Source: an uncultured Agathobacter sp.
Lineage (GTDB): Bacteria; Bacillota; Clostridia; Lachnospirales; Lachnospiraceae
NCBI GenBank assembly: GCA_910587655.1
Contig: CAJUND010000010.1
Span: 62,001-126,000, forward strand
DNA length: 64,000 nt
Direction of reading: 5' to 3'
A model generated the notes under the pieces. That model did not search any database and was not told the DNA's origin. It saw only the letters and a program-made list of their open reading frames with translations. Shown here piece after piece: positions 42,086-51,714 of the stretch (position 1 is the first letter of the stretch; every line of letters begins with the position of its first letter). The position numbers and the translations under genes were made by a program.

Positions 42086-44838
42086 TAATTCACCCCCTGT
42101 ATCTTAACGTTGTCTATTAATACAGCCGTATCAAATGCAGAATCTCCCTCATCCCAGACTTCAAATGACAAAGTCACATATTGTCCGCAATAGGAACTTA
42201 CATCAAATTCCACTGTCTTCCAACCAGTCTGATATGCCGTGTGATCCCCTCCGGCAAAATCAACCCCGGATACCTTGCGCCAGTCAGCGGTATTTACAGA
42301 TTCATGAACCAGTTCCTTATATTCATCTCCATCTGCATTATATATTTTCGCCGAAAATGTATCGTCATATTCTGACCCCACATATTCCATCGGTTCCTCT
42401 GAAACAACATTATAGCTAAATGACAGCTGCTTTGCCTCTTCCGGAACTTTAAATCTCTGGGACATAGTACTGCCCACAGCATCATCCAGATACTCCTCTT
42501 CGCCAGAGCCAATACCTGTGGTTAGAATTGCCATATACCTCCCATCAACCGGCGCAAGTTCTCCAAGCATTGTTACCGTTCTCACATCCCCTTCTTTTAT
42601 CCACCCCCGCAGAGTTTCCTCCTCGGTTTCCTCAGGTTCTTTTTCAAAACTTCCCTTTAACAGCCCGCCTTTCCATAACGTAAATTCTGTATCCCCATAC
42701 CACACTGGGTACGCAATATCATCCGGATCCGGATATTTCTTTTTATATTCCCTATCATTCATCCCACACCTGAGAACACACTCTTTAAATGCCTCTCCTG
42801 TTGTTGTGCCATTTGTCATGGCAAGCACAAATGTTCTTAACATTTCACGGGAATATTCTCCATCCACAGAACCATGAAATCCCATAATAAACTCTGCACC
42901 GCCTTTTTTGATTGCTTTTGCCAGAGTATCATCTTTACCGGAATCATATCCAAACCCACTGCAGTTTTCCATAAACACAACAGAACCCTTAAGTTCTTTC
43001 TTCTTATAGGTACTGGAAAACAACCCCGGTAAAATCACATAATAACCGCCCTTTCCTTTTGCCGTTCTCCCTATTCGATGCTTATTCAAATCTTCTTTAT
43101 AGTTATCATTTTTCTTTTTTGTAACTTTGTCTCGCGTAAATAACGCCGGAACTGATATTTCCTTCTTTTTTGAATTTTCATATGAATAATAACCGCCGTG
43201 CATCGAAAATACAATTACTGATTTACCTTTCAGCTTATTTTTAAAATCCGAAACCGTCACCTTATCATCTATCTTGGTATTCACCCCCATACTTTTCCAC
43301 TCTTTTTTATACTGTTCATAATATGCATACCTATCCCTTTCATCTTCTCTGAAAGCATAAAGCACCTGCACCGGATTAGTTTTTTTCACGGAATTTGCAA
43401 GGGCTGATTTTAATACCTTTTCATGCAAATCCATCCCACCACCACGTTCACTGTTTCCCACTCCATTACATCCATCTTCACATTCTTCAAGAAACACACT
43501 TCCCAGCACGCCACATGCATATGTAAAGAAATACCCATGCACATCTGAATTATAATAAATCGTATCTTCCCTTATCAGTTCATAAGAATAATCTTTTGTA
43601 CCTTCTGTAGCAAGTGTTTTCAGAATAGAAACCCCCTGCTTTTCTTTTTCCGCCAATGGCAGCTCTTTGAACCCTTCACCTGATAACCAGGCTGATAACA
43701 CAGCATCCACCTCATCCATTTCCCCATTTTCCTGATCAGTGAACCCTTCAAACACCGAAATTTCCACAGGCTCTGATATAATATCCTCATACTCCGCGCA
43801 AAAAACATAATCTTTTTCCTTTGAAATATCAATATCAGCCTTACATGTATATACCCCGTCGCCTTTCATGTCATCCCCGCTGAAGCTGTAATCCCCGTCA
43901 TCCGTAAATGTACCAACTCCCTGACCGGTTTCCTTGTCAACCAGCGTAATTGAAGGCACAACCATTTCTGTGCGGGCATAAAAGAAAATGGTTTTATTTC
44001 CCGGCTCCGCTGGAATTTCCGTTTCGTCTGTTGATAAATCAATGACTCCCTTAATCTCAGGTTTAACTTCCGGCTCCTTTTCAAATTCATAGTCAATCAA
44101 AACCGAAGTCATCACCACATTTTCAATGGATGCTTCCGTTCCTTCGGGACTTGCAGCAACAAACCCAATCTTTACAGATTCCCCGGAAGGAATTGGATTC
44201 GTCCACATTTCACTTGCAATTTTATAATGATTATCTGTATTCTCAATTACTCTTGCATCCCACAAATTATCAATTACAAAATTAGTGTCAAAAGTCAAAT
44301 CCCATGCTTCCAGCGGCTGTTCTGATGTATTTTCAATTACAATCTCACCCTTGAAACCGGCATCCCAGGACTCTGTTACAGCCATTTTCACATTACAGCC
44401 GCTTTCCATCTGTTCCCTTTTTGAGCATAATTCAAATTTTTCCGGAAAGCCGTTCTCCGCCGGGATAAGTGTATATCCAAAATTTACGCTCTGTCCGGAG
44501 GCAATTTCAAAATTATGTTTTACATTTCTTATAACATAACTGTTTCCTTCTTTTTCTGCAATATCCGCATTCCATATATTTGTAATCTCACCTTTGGCAT
44601 CATACAAAAACGCCCAGTTAAAAACAGATTCTGAACCAGTATTTTTTACTGTTATTTCAATATTCTGCCCGTTCTCCCATGCACCCGTTACAAGATACTG
44701 AATTTCAAGTCCTTCATACGTATATGTTTTCCCTTGTTCCGCCATTGCCGGGTATGATGGTATCATTGTAATAAGCATTGCAAATACAATAATCCCTGAC
44801 AAACATTTCCTCATGTTCCTTAAAATTTTTTCCTTCAT
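42085..44838 (-). CDS. Secreted protein: two CBM2-like modules, clan CD cysteine peptidase domain, C-terminal jelly-roll
   Basis: 917 residues from ATG 44838, chosen for GGAGG six bases upstream. A signal peptide (about 1-34, ending YPAMA) precedes two CBM2-like cellulose-binding modules (about 38-125 and 147-230; NTGSESVFNWAF and IENTSEQPLEAWDLTF). An Ig-like region runs to about 365. Then comes a caspase/gingipain-like fold: His547 in VIVFSMHGGYYS and Cys626 in VVFMENCSGFG, each after a hydrophobic strand, as in clan CD. The last 180 residues look like a carbohydrate-binding jelly-roll. It may be a polysaccharide-docked protease. The C25 or CHAT subfamily cannot be settled here. Confidence 0.7.
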   Translation of the reverse strand: MKEKILRNMRKCLSGIIVFAMLITMIPSYPAMAEQGKTYTYEGLEIQYLVTGAWENGQNIEITVKNTGSESVFNWAFLYDAKGEITNIWNADIAEKEGNSYVIRNVKHNFEIASGQSVNFGYTLIPAENGFPEKFELCSKREQMESGCNVKMAVTESWDAGFKGEIVIENTSEQPLEAWDLTFDTNFVIDNLWDARVIENTDNHYKIASEMWTNPIPSGESVKIGFVAASPEGTEASIENVVMTSVLIDYEFEKEPEVKPEIKGVIDLSTDETEIPAEPGNKTIFFYARTEMVVPSITLVDKETGQGVGTFTDDGDYSFSGDDMKGDGVYTCKADIDISKEKDYVFCAEYEDIISEPVEISVFEGFTDQENGEMDEVDAVLSAWLSGEGFKELPLAEKEKQGVSILKTLATEGTKDYSYELIREDTIYYNSDVHGYFFTYACGVLGSVFLEECEDGCNGVGNSERGGGMDLHEKVLKSALANSVKKTNPVQVLYAFREDERDRYAYYEQYKKEWKSMGVNTKIDDKVTVSDFKNKLKGKSVIVFSMHGGYYSYENSKKKEISVPALFTRDKVTKKKNDNYKEDLNKHRIGRTAKGKGGYYVILPGLFSSTYKKKELKGSVVFMENCSGFGYDSGKDDTLAKAIKKGGAEFIMGFHGSVDGEYSREMLRTFVLAMTNGTTTGEAFKECVLRCGMNDREYKKKYPDPDDIAYPVWYGDTEFTLWKGGLLKGSFEKEPEETEEETLRGWIKEGDVRTVTMLGELAPVDGRYMAILTTGIGSGEEEYLDDAVGSTMSQRFKVPEEAKQLSFSYNVVSEEPMEYVGSEYDDTFSAKIYNADGDEYKELVHESVNTADWRKVSGVDFAGGDHTAYQTGWKTVEFDVSSYCGQYVTLSFEVWDEGDSAFDTAVLIDNVKIQGVN

Positions 44839-45034
44839 CTTATCCTCCAGATATTTTATATTTTTCCCACTCATCCACCCATCCACAAAACAAATCCTAT
44901 AATAAATAACAAACATTCATTTTATTTCATATAAAAATTATGCATGATTGGGATTACAACTACGATAATATCATAGTAACAAAATGAAATGTTTATAATA
45001 TATAAGAAATTACTGGAAGTATTTTATTCAAATT
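44839..45034 (-). other. AT-rich leader region upstream of the clan CD peptidase gene
   Basis: No gene. It holds an inverted repeat AAACATT-CATTTT (44911-44923) facing AAAATGAAATGTTT (44981-44994) with one bulge and a ~57-nt loop. Promoter-like pairs on the minus strand are present but none is convincing. Confidence 0.4.
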
Positions 45035-45057
45035 ACACATACCATTTGACGTGAACG
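45035..45057 (-). repeat. Short direct repeat C, copy B
   Basis: ACACATACCATTTGACGTGA plus ACG is the partner of 40095-40116, in the same orientation. It lies about 200 bp before the peptidase start. Weak similarity may extend further (CCG-AACGAAAAA against CCGCAACGGAATAAA). Confidence 0.6.
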
Positions 45058-45170
45058 AACTGCCGCAACGGAATAAACCACAATTATATCTTTATACGGG
45101 AAAATCTGTATAGAACTGCATCAGATATGTACCATCAGAAATCTCATCTGCCGGAAATGATTTCGGCTGA

Positions 45171-45317
45171 AAATAAAAAAGACAGCCACAAAGCTGTCTT
45201 TTTAGGAGAAGGTATTTTTACTATGGGGTATAGTAAAAACTATATAATGTATTGGGGGTTTTTACAGTTATTATAATACCACGGCAGTACAAAGAAGTGT
45301 GCACAAATCGCACAAAA
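45171..45317 (-). repeat. Direct repeat H, copy B
   Basis: About 147 bp, the second copy of the element at 39921-40069. It includes the same stem-loop (45176-45208), AGGAGAAGG, a perfect inverted repeat TTTTTACTAT-N5-ATAGTAAAAA, a G5 run and the shared TGTGCACAAATCGCAC end. It lies between the ftsH terminator and the peptidase gene. The two copies could recombine to remove the 5.2 kb between them. Confidence 0.8.
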
Positions 45318-45400
45318 AAACGCCTTTGTTTTTGTATAATTTATACAGTACCTTTGCCCTATTTTTCCAGCAATCCATCCAATTCTGCACAATAAACCAT

Positions 45401-45436
45401 AAAAAACGGAGGACCGAAATTGTATCCCCCGTTTTT
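45401..45436 (-). terminator. Terminator of the ftsH operon
   Basis: On the minus strand AAAAACGGGGG pairs with CCTCCGTTTTT (one mismatch), ending in a T6 run, 17 bp after the ftsH stop. Confidence 0.75.
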
Positions 45437-45452
45437 CGTACTGATAACCACA

Positions 45453-47273
45453 CTATTCAAACAACGCTTCAAATTCTTCCCGCGTAATCTTTTCTTTTTC
45501 AAGCAGAAGCTCGGCACAGCGGTCTAAAACGCTGCGGTTTTCGCTGATGATGCGTTTTGCCTCAGCGTATGCATGGTCGATAATCGCCCGTACCTCCGTG
45601 TCAATCGCGGAAGCAATGCCTTCGCTGTAATTACGCGCATGTGCGAGATCACGTCCGATAAATACCTCGTCGTCGTCATCCCTGTAGCAGATCAGACCGA
45701 TATTTTCCGACATTCCGTAACGTGTCACCATATCCCGCGCCATCTGGGTCGCCTGCTTGATATCCTGCGACGCTCCTGTCGTGATATCGTCAAATACAAG
45801 CTCCTCCGCCACGCGGCCGCCAAGGTCCACGATCAGCTCCTGCTGCATGCGGCCTTTGGAATTAAACATCTCGTCTCTTTCAGGCAGCGGCATCGTATAG
45901 CCCGCCGCGCCGTTTCCGGTCGGAATAATGGATACGGTATGCACCGGCCCCACATCCGGAAGCAGATGGAACAGGATTGCGTGTCCGGATTCGTGGAACG
46001 CCGTAATCTTTTTTTCCTTCTCGGAAATCACGCGGCTGTGCTTTTCTGTTCCGATACCCACTTTGATAAACGCTTTCTCGATATCCTCCTGCACCAGGAA
46101 CGCACGTTTCGTCTTTGCCGCATTGATTGCAGCCTCGTTCAGAAGGTTCTCCAGGTCTGCGCCGGTAAATCCGGCAGTTGTCTGTGCAATGCGCTTTAAA
46201 TCCACATCGTCCCCGACCGGCTTGTTTTTGGCATGTACGGCAAGAATTTCCTCACGGCCTGACACATCCGGCCTGCCGACCATAATTTTACGGTCAAAAC
46301 GTCCCGGACGCATGATTGCCGGGTCGAGAATATCCACACGGTTTGTCGCAGCCATGACAATGATTCCCTCATTGACGCCGAAACCGTCCATTTCCACAAG
46401 CATCTGGTTTAAGGTCTGCTCGCGTTCGTCATGTCCGCCGCCCATTCCGGTTCCGCGTCTTCTGGCAACCGCGTCAATCTCATCAATAAACACGATACAC
46501 GGCGCATTTTTCTTGGCGTCGTCAAACAGATCCCTGACACGCGAAGCGCCCACGCCGACAAACATTTCCACGAAATCCGAACCGGAAATGCTAAAGAACG
46601 GCACTTTTGCTTCGCCTGCAACCGCCTTTGCCAGCAGTGTCTTACCGGTTCCCGGAGGTCCGACAAGGAGCACGCCCTTCGGGATTCTCGCGCCAAGCTT
46701 CGTGTATTTCTTCGGGTCACGAAGAAAATCCACAAGTTCTTCCAGTTCTTCTTTTTCTTCCCGCAGTCCTGCCACGTTTTCAAAGGTCGTGTGATTGTCC
46801 TCTTCCGTGGATAGCTTCGCACGGTTCTTTCCAAAGTTCATCATCCTGCCGCCGCTGTTATTTGCCGCAGCGTTATTGTTTAAGATAATAAACAGTATAA
46901 ATATCGCCCCGAAAATAAGCAGGTACGGCAGAAGCGTCATAATCCAGCTTTCTGTCGGCACATCCGCAAGCGTATATTTTTCAAATCCGCTGTCCTCCAT
47001 CAGTTTCTGCATTTCATTGACATCCGAGGTATAGAGGGATACCTGCGAACCGTTTGACAGCTCAATGCGCAGGCTTCCTGTCGGAATCTCGCGGTTCTGC
47101 ACCACCCTGACCTTTGAAACGCTGCCGCTCTCAAGCGCATCTTCAAAATCAGCCTTTGTGTAAGCGCTTGTCGTTGTGTTGCCGCTTAACACATACCAGA
47201 TAATGACAACCACCAGTATCAGCATGATATAAATGCCAAATCCCCGAAATCCACTTTTATTATTTGTATTCAC
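45453..47273 (-). CDS. ftsH: ATP-dependent zinc metalloprotease FtsH
   Basis: 606 residues from a GTG at 47273 with AAGGAG 7 nt upstream. Helices at about 12-29 and 112-131 flank a small outer domain. The AAA+ domain has Walker A GPPGTGKT (205-212), Walker B in IVFIDEIDAV, and a second region of homology with MRPGRFDR. The peptidase zinc site is HESGH (427-431). It extracts and degrades membrane and regulatory proteins and helps start sporulation. It ends the conserved hpt-ftsH unit. Confidence 0.97.
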   Translation of the reverse strand: MNTNNKSGFRGFGIYIMLILVVVIIWYVLSGNTTTSAYTKADFEDALESGSVSKVRVVQNREIPTGSLRIELSNGSQVSLYTSDVNEMQKLMEDSGFEKYTLADVPTESWIMTLLPYLLIFGAIFILFIILNNNAAANNSGGRMMNFGKNRAKLSTEEDNHTTFENVAGLREEKEELEELVDFLRDPKKYTKLGARIPKGVLLVGPPGTGKTLLAKAVAGEAKVPFFSISGSDFVEMFVGVGASRVRDLFDDAKKNAPCIVFIDEIDAVARRRGTGMGGGHDEREQTLNQMLVEMDGFGVNEGIIVMAATNRVDILDPAIMRPGRFDRKIMVGRPDVSGREEILAVHAKNKPVGDDVDLKRIAQTTAGFTGADLENLLNEAAINAAKTKRAFLVQEDIEKAFIKVGIGTEKHSRVISEKEKKITAFHESGHAILFHLLPDVGPVHTVSIIPTGNGAAGYTMPLPERDEMFNSKGRMQQELIVDLGGRVAEELVFDDITTGASQDIKQATQMARDMVTRYGMSENIGLICYRDDDDEVFIGRDLAHARNYSEGIASAIDTEVRAIIDHAYAEAKRIISENRSVLDRCAELLLEKEKITREEFEALFE

Positions 47274-47287
47274 GATGTTCTCCTTTT

Positions 47288-47833
47288 CTATTCTGTCTCT
47301 TCCAAAATACCGATATATGGAAGATTGCGGTATCTCTGGTCGTAATCCATTCCAAATCCCACAACGAACTTATCCGGAATCACAAACCCGGTATAATCCA
47401 CGTTTAGTCCGTCCACCTCGCGCCGCTCCGGTTTATCCAGAAGCGTGCATATGGTAAGCGTTTTCGGATTACGGCTTTCAAAAATGGCAAGCAGACGGCT
47501 TAAGGTGTGTCCGCTGTCCACGATATCCTCAACCACAATCACATTTTCCCCTTCAATTGAATGCTCCAGGTCTTTTTTTATGTTTACCACGCCTGAAGAA
47601 CATTTTTTGCACCCATAGCTTGAAACTGACATAAAGTCAATCGTCATCGGCAGGGCAATCCTTTTTGCAAGCTCTGCCGTAAAAAAGACGGAGCCTTTCA
47701 GAATACATACCAGGTATACCGGCTGCCCGGCAAAACGCCTGGTGATTTCTGCACCAATTTCCGCAATCCGGCGGTTTAACTGCTCTTCCGTAAGATAGAC
47801 GGAGATATGATGTTTCTCCCTGTCATCCATCAC
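47288..47833 (-). CDS. hpt: Hypoxanthine phosphoribosyltransferase
   Basis: 181 residues, normal length. The PRPP-binding loop is VIVVEDIVDSGHTL (near residue 100), and the purine-binding end has GLNVDYTGFVIPDKFVVGFG with DYDQRYRNLPYIG. It converts hypoxanthine or guanine plus PRPP to IMP or GMP. The order tilS-hpt-ftsH is the usual one in Bacillota. It lies 38 bp after tilS and 14 bp before ftsH, so cotranscription is expected. Confidence 0.95.
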   Translation of the reverse strand: MMDDREKHHISVYLTEEQLNRRIAEIGAEITRRFAGQPVYLVCILKGSVFFTAELAKRIALPMTIDFMSVSSYGCKKCSSGVVNIKKDLEHSIEGENVIVVEDIVDSGHTLSRLLAIFESRNPKTLTICTLLDKPERREVDGLNVDYTGFVIPDKFVVGFGMDYDQRYRNLPYIGILEETE

Positions 47834-47871
47834 ACGTTTCCTCCTGTATCCATAATGTCATGCCCCGCAGG

Positions 47872-49326
47872 TCAGCTCTGCACAGACGGGCCTTCACCTG
47901 ATCCGCTCCATGTAACCTCAAGAATGGTTCTGGTATCCTCCGTCACCTGTGCCCCGTATCCCATACGCCTGCCCGTAATCCAGAGGATCCGGGATTCTTC
48001 TGCAAGAAGAAGCAGTCTGTCGCGCTCTGTATCCGGAACCTTTTCATCCGTCAGGTAATCCTTTAATTTTTTGCGGTGACCGCCCGCATCCATGATAAAA
48101 TAATCCCCCGGTCTTCTGCTGCGGATAAAAATACCATTCTTTATCTTATCATAATCAAACCATTTCGTATACATTTTTTGAGGAATTTTACCAAAATTTC
48201 CATTAAATTCAAAAACGCGGAAAACAAACGTCTGTCCGTCCGCTTCTATGTCCAGCCGTCCTGTCCTGTTTTCCTTTAAATCCGCCAACTGTCCGTGGGA
48301 AATTTCCCGCAGGACGGTATGCGTTTTGTCTGCAGGACGTCCAATCACAATCCAGCCGTAGCTGCGCTTCGCTACCAGCCCGTAAGGCAGGCTGATACTG
48401 GTCCCGGTCTGTTTTCTGCAGAGTTCCAGCACCGCCAGTATGTGTACGGCTGCAATATCTTTTTTTGAGCCTGCCGCCTCACCGGCAGCCCTGTGGATCA
48501 TCTGTTTCTGCAAAAATGCCGGAAGCTCCAGCAGTTTTTCTGTGCAGACCAGTATGTTCCCTTCCTGTTTCTTTACGGTTTCCGCATATTCCCGCTCTGC
48601 GGCGTGCCCGATATAATCCCTCAGCTCTGACATTCCTTCCGCCATCCGGTTCATATGCCAGACTGCCTGCGGATTAATGCCTGCAAGCTCCGGCATCACC
48701 CTGCCGCGGATTCTGTTGCGGCTGTACTGCATGCTTTCATTTGTGCTGTCCCTGCAGTATTCCTGCCCGCGCTCCTTTAAAAAAGCTTCTATTTCCTTTC
48801 TGCCTGTGCCAAGCAGCGGACGGATATACACCCTTCCCTCAGCATCGGTCCGTACCGGCGCCATGCCGCACATACCGTCCAGACCGCAGCCCCGTATCAT
48901 CTGAAACAGCACCGTCTCGGCATTATCCTCCATATGGTGGGCAACGGCAATTTTTGTCTTCCCCTGCTGCGCCCCGCTGTCTGCCGCCCCGGCAAGCTCC
49001 CGGTACCTTAAAATCCTTGCAGCCTCCTCCTCACCAAGATGGTGACCAAGGGCATAAGCCGGTACGTCCACATCCCTCCTGCGGCACGGCACGCCAAGCT
49101 TTTTGCACAGCTTTTGCACAAACGCGGCATCCCGCCTGCTTTCTTCCCCCCGGATGCCGTGTTCCACATGAACCGCTTCCAGCGCAAATCCCATTTGTTC
49201 TGACAGCTCGGCCAGGACAAGGCAGAGACATACCGAATCCGCGCCTCCTGACACTCCGAGGAATATCCTGTCCCCGGGCTCTGCCATATGGTGTTTTTCC
49301 ATATAGTTTCTGACTTTATTTATCAT
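47872..49326 (-). CDS. tilS: tRNA(Ile)-lysidine synthase
   Basis: 484 residues. The PP-loop is FLGVSGGADSVCL (about 23-35), followed by HVEHGIRGEES and the AHHMEDNAETVLFQ block, which are TilS signatures. A TilS C-terminal domain with FIRSRRPGDYF follows. It attaches lysine to cytidine-34 of tRNA-Ile(CAU), so the tRNA reads AUA. It is essential. The ATG overlaps the spoIIE stop by one base (TAATG), so the two are translationally coupled. Confidence 0.95.
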   Translation of the reverse strand: MINKVRNYMEKHHMAEPGDRIFLGVSGGADSVCLCLVLAELSEQMGFALEAVHVEHGIRGEESRRDAAFVQKLCKKLGVPCRRRDVDVPAYALGHHLGEEEAARILRYRELAGAADSGAQQGKTKIAVAHHMEDNAETVLFQMIRGCGLDGMCGMAPVRTDAEGRVYIRPLLGTGRKEIEAFLKERGQEYCRDSTNESMQYSRNRIRGRVMPELAGINPQAVWHMNRMAEGMSELRDYIGHAAEREYAETVKKQEGNILVCTEKLLELPAFLQKQMIHRAAGEAAGSKKDIAAVHILAVLELCRKQTGTSISLPYGLVAKRSYGWIVIGRPADKTHTVLREISHGQLADLKENRTGRLDIEADGQTFVFRVFEFNGNFGKIPQKMYTKWFDYDKIKNGIFIRSRRPGDYFIMDAGGHRKKLKDYLTDEKVPDTERDRLLLLAEESRILWITGRRMGYGAQVTEDTRTILEVTWSGSGEGPSVQS

Positions 49327-51179
49327 TATTTCTCCCAGATGCCGGTAACGACAATTGTCATGTCATCCAGCGCATGTCCGCCGGTAAAAAGCATGACATG
49401 CTCCAGAAGGGTGTCTGCAAGCACCCCGGCGTTGTCCGTTTTAATATCGCTGATCATTTCCGAAAGTTTGTTTTCCGGATTTTTTACATGCAGATATTCT
49501 AACACACCATCTGTCACCATGACAAGAAAATCTCCGTTTGTCATTTTTGCATGGAGCGGTTCCCCCTCATAGGACGCATCCACTCCCGCCGGAAGGGATG
49601 CGCAGGAAAGGCAGGTAACTTCCTGCCTGTGTTTTAAAAATGAAGCCGCCGCACCGATTTTTGTCAGTTCCAGTTCCCCGGTATACAAATCCAGCTCCGC
49701 AAAATCCAGCGTGGAATAGGATTCGTTTTCCCCTTTTAACACCATTGCCGAATTCATAATGCGGATTGCCGTATCCCCCGGAAAGCCCGCCTCAATAAAT
49801 TTCTGCATCAGGTCCACAACCATGTCGCTTTCCTTGCCTGCCGCCGGGCCGCTGCCCATTCCGTCGGAAAGACAGATATGGTATCTGCCGTCCTCCCTGG
49901 TAAACAGGGAAAAATTGTCCCCGTTTACCCGCATGCCGTCCTTTGGCTCCGCCGCCACGCCCGAAAGAGCATAAAAACAGGTATCCTCATATACAGTTAT
50001 CGGCACCGCGTCCACCGTCAGTATGGAGCGGGCGTCTTTCTGCAGGCGCATCGCCATACCCATGGCGCGCTCCACAGCCTTGCGGTAATTCTTGCTCGGA
50101 ATGCCGCCGCCCCATTTGCTTTTTACCATGGCGCTCACACAGCGCCTTTTGTTTTCATCCTCATAAATATGCACATCATATGCAATCAGGCCCTTTTCCC
50201 TTGCCTCAAAGGCAACCCGCGCCAGAAGGGGACGCGATTCCCGGTCGAGACATTTCCGCCCTTTTGTCCAGTCCTGCATGGCGTCTGACATTGCGTCAAG
50301 CTGCTGCGCAATGACAAGCCTGTTCTCCCTGAGCCTTTTATACCACGCCTCATTTAATTCCATACGGGAAAACGCGGACACAGCCTCCTCCACCATCTGG
50401 GAATACCGCGGGCATTCCTCCATATATTTTCTGTTTAAAATCTCTTCCTTGGAATGATGCGCCACAACTGCCTGCAGCATCCGGCGGACGCAGGAGGAAG
50501 TACAGGCGGAACAGGAGGAACAGTGCCTGTCCACAATCTCGCGCTCCAGTACCGCCACACTCTCATACTCCGACATCTGTGTACGGCTTCCCATTGCGGC
50601 AAACGCGACGGACAGCTCGTCCACAGCCTCTGCAAATGCATGAATCCGTCCCGTGGTATCCTGCATAAACACAGGCTCTGAAACAGCCATTTCCCATTTC
50701 CCCGGTTCCGGAAACAGTGTCCTTCCATACTCCGAAGCCATGTGAAGCAGATAATGAAGCAGAATAGTGGCGCCAAATACAATCACGCCCTCACTAAGCC
50801 CCATAACCAGCTCTGTACGCTCCAGCCTTGTCAGCGCCATGCCGGAGCAGTTCATTCCGGCCGAAGCGATTCCGGCTATAATCGCTGCCACCCATCCGCC
50901 GCACCGCCGGTTTGCCCATATATAAAAACGGATTCCGATTCCAAGCACCAGCAGGACAAACAGATATTTAATGACTGCTCCCGGTTTCATACAAAATCCC
51001 ATTCCTGCAAATAATCCTATGTACATCAGTATATTTTTCTTCCGGTCCATGCAGCTGACAGCATAAAAAGCCGGTACCAGCGGATAATATCCCATAATAC
51101 ACACAGCAGAACACAATGCCGCAAGCACCGCGTACCCAGCCTTTCCTGTCAGTTCCATCCATTTGTTTCCTGCATCCAT
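49326..51179 (-). CDS. spoIIE: Stage II sporulation protein E (PP2C phosphatase)
   Basis: 617 residues, shorter than B. subtilis SpoIIE (about 827). The N-terminal membrane part (about 10-165) has only about five or six helices rather than ten. The middle region includes a cysteine cluster, CSSCSACTSSCVRRM. The C-terminal PP2C domain has LSDGMGSGPAAGKES, FLVMVTDGVLEY and DDMTIVV. It dephosphorylates SpoIIAA in the forespore to free sigma-F and takes part in polar septation. GGAGG lies 7 nt before the ATG. Confidence 0.93.
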   Translation of the reverse strand: MDAGNKWMELTGKAGYAVLAALCSAVCIMGYYPLVPAFYAVSCMDRKKNILMYIGLFAGMGFCMKPGAVIKYLFVLLVLGIGIRFYIWANRRCGGWVAAIIAGIASAGMNCSGMALTRLERTELVMGLSEGVIVFGATILLHYLLHMASEYGRTLFPEPGKWEMAVSEPVFMQDTTGRIHAFAEAVDELSVAFAAMGSRTQMSEYESVAVLEREIVDRHCSSCSACTSSCVRRMLQAVVAHHSKEEILNRKYMEECPRYSQMVEEAVSAFSRMELNEAWYKRLRENRLVIAQQLDAMSDAMQDWTKGRKCLDRESRPLLARVAFEAREKGLIAYDVHIYEDENKRRCVSAMVKSKWGGGIPSKNYRKAVERAMGMAMRLQKDARSILTVDAVPITVYEDTCFYALSGVAAEPKDGMRVNGDNFSLFTREDGRYHICLSDGMGSGPAAGKESDMVVDLMQKFIEAGFPGDTAIRIMNSAMVLKGENESYSTLDFAELDLYTGELELTKIGAAASFLKHRQEVTCLSCASLPAGVDASYEGEPLHAKMTNGDFLVMVTDGVLEYLHVKNPENKLSEMISDIKTDNAGVLADTLLEHVMLFTGGHALDDMTIVVTGIWEK

Positions 51180-51348
51180 AACACGCCTCCATATTCTGTG
51201 ATTTATGCCTGGTCATACCCCTGCAAGGGATGCAAAACAGGCACATTCCATATTCAGCACCTGATTATACACGGCACGTCTGGCAATCCTTGTCGGATTT
51301 TCTACGGATTCCGGAAAACTTTTCCCTAAAATATCTCATGAATGCATT

Positions 51349-51381
51349 AAAAAAGAAGAACCCGGTCCCGCCGGATTCTTC
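51349..51381 (-). terminator. Terminator after divIC
   Basis: On the minus strand GAAGAATCCGG pairs with CCGGGTTCTTC, followed by TTTTTT, about 37 bp after the divIC stop. It separates the yabPQ-divIC unit from spoIIE. Confidence 0.85.
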
Positions 51382-51417
51382 AGGTTACTATCATGTAATA
51401 TCCCATGATGTTTTTAT

Positions 51418-51714
51418 TTATTCGTCTTTTTCCTTAAAAATAATTTCATTTTTATAGGTAAGCCCCAGTTTGCTTTTTGCAACGTCCTCGATGTATTCCG
51501 ATGACTTCATGTATTCTTCCAGATTGTCAATCTCTGTGGCACGCTGTGTCTCTTCCTCAAACTCCTGTTTCAGTTCCTGCTCCCTTGCCGCATACTCTGA
51601 GTCCTTGAGCTTAAGTCTGTAGATCTGTATGGACATAACCACAAGAAATGCCAGGACAATGATTGTGATTGCGACTGTTCCTGTATTCCTGCGCCGTTTT
51701 CTTCGTCTATTCAT
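51418..51714 (-). CDS. divIC: Septum formation initiator, DivIC/FtsL family
   Basis: 98 residues. A basic N-terminus (MNRRRKRRRNTG) precedes one membrane helix (about 13-32) and a coiled coil (about 36-65). A short conserved end, YIEDVAKSKLGLTYKNE, is typical of DivIC. It acts at the division site with FtsL and DivIB. The start overlaps the yabQ stop by 8 bp. Confidence 0.9.
   Translation of the reverse strand: MNRRRKRRRNTGTVAITIIVLAFLVVMSIQIYRLKLKDSEYAAREQELKQEFEEETQRATEIDNLEEYMKSSEYIEDVAKSKLGLTYKNEIIFKEKDE

Noticed and set aside
39921..45317. Insertion sequence or composite transposon
   Set aside because: Repeats H are direct, and no transposase or integrase gene lies between or beside them.
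45271..45453. 60-residue minus-strand frame after ftsH
   Set aside because: It runs through the ftsH terminator and into repeat H, has no ribosome site, and its composition is not protein-like.
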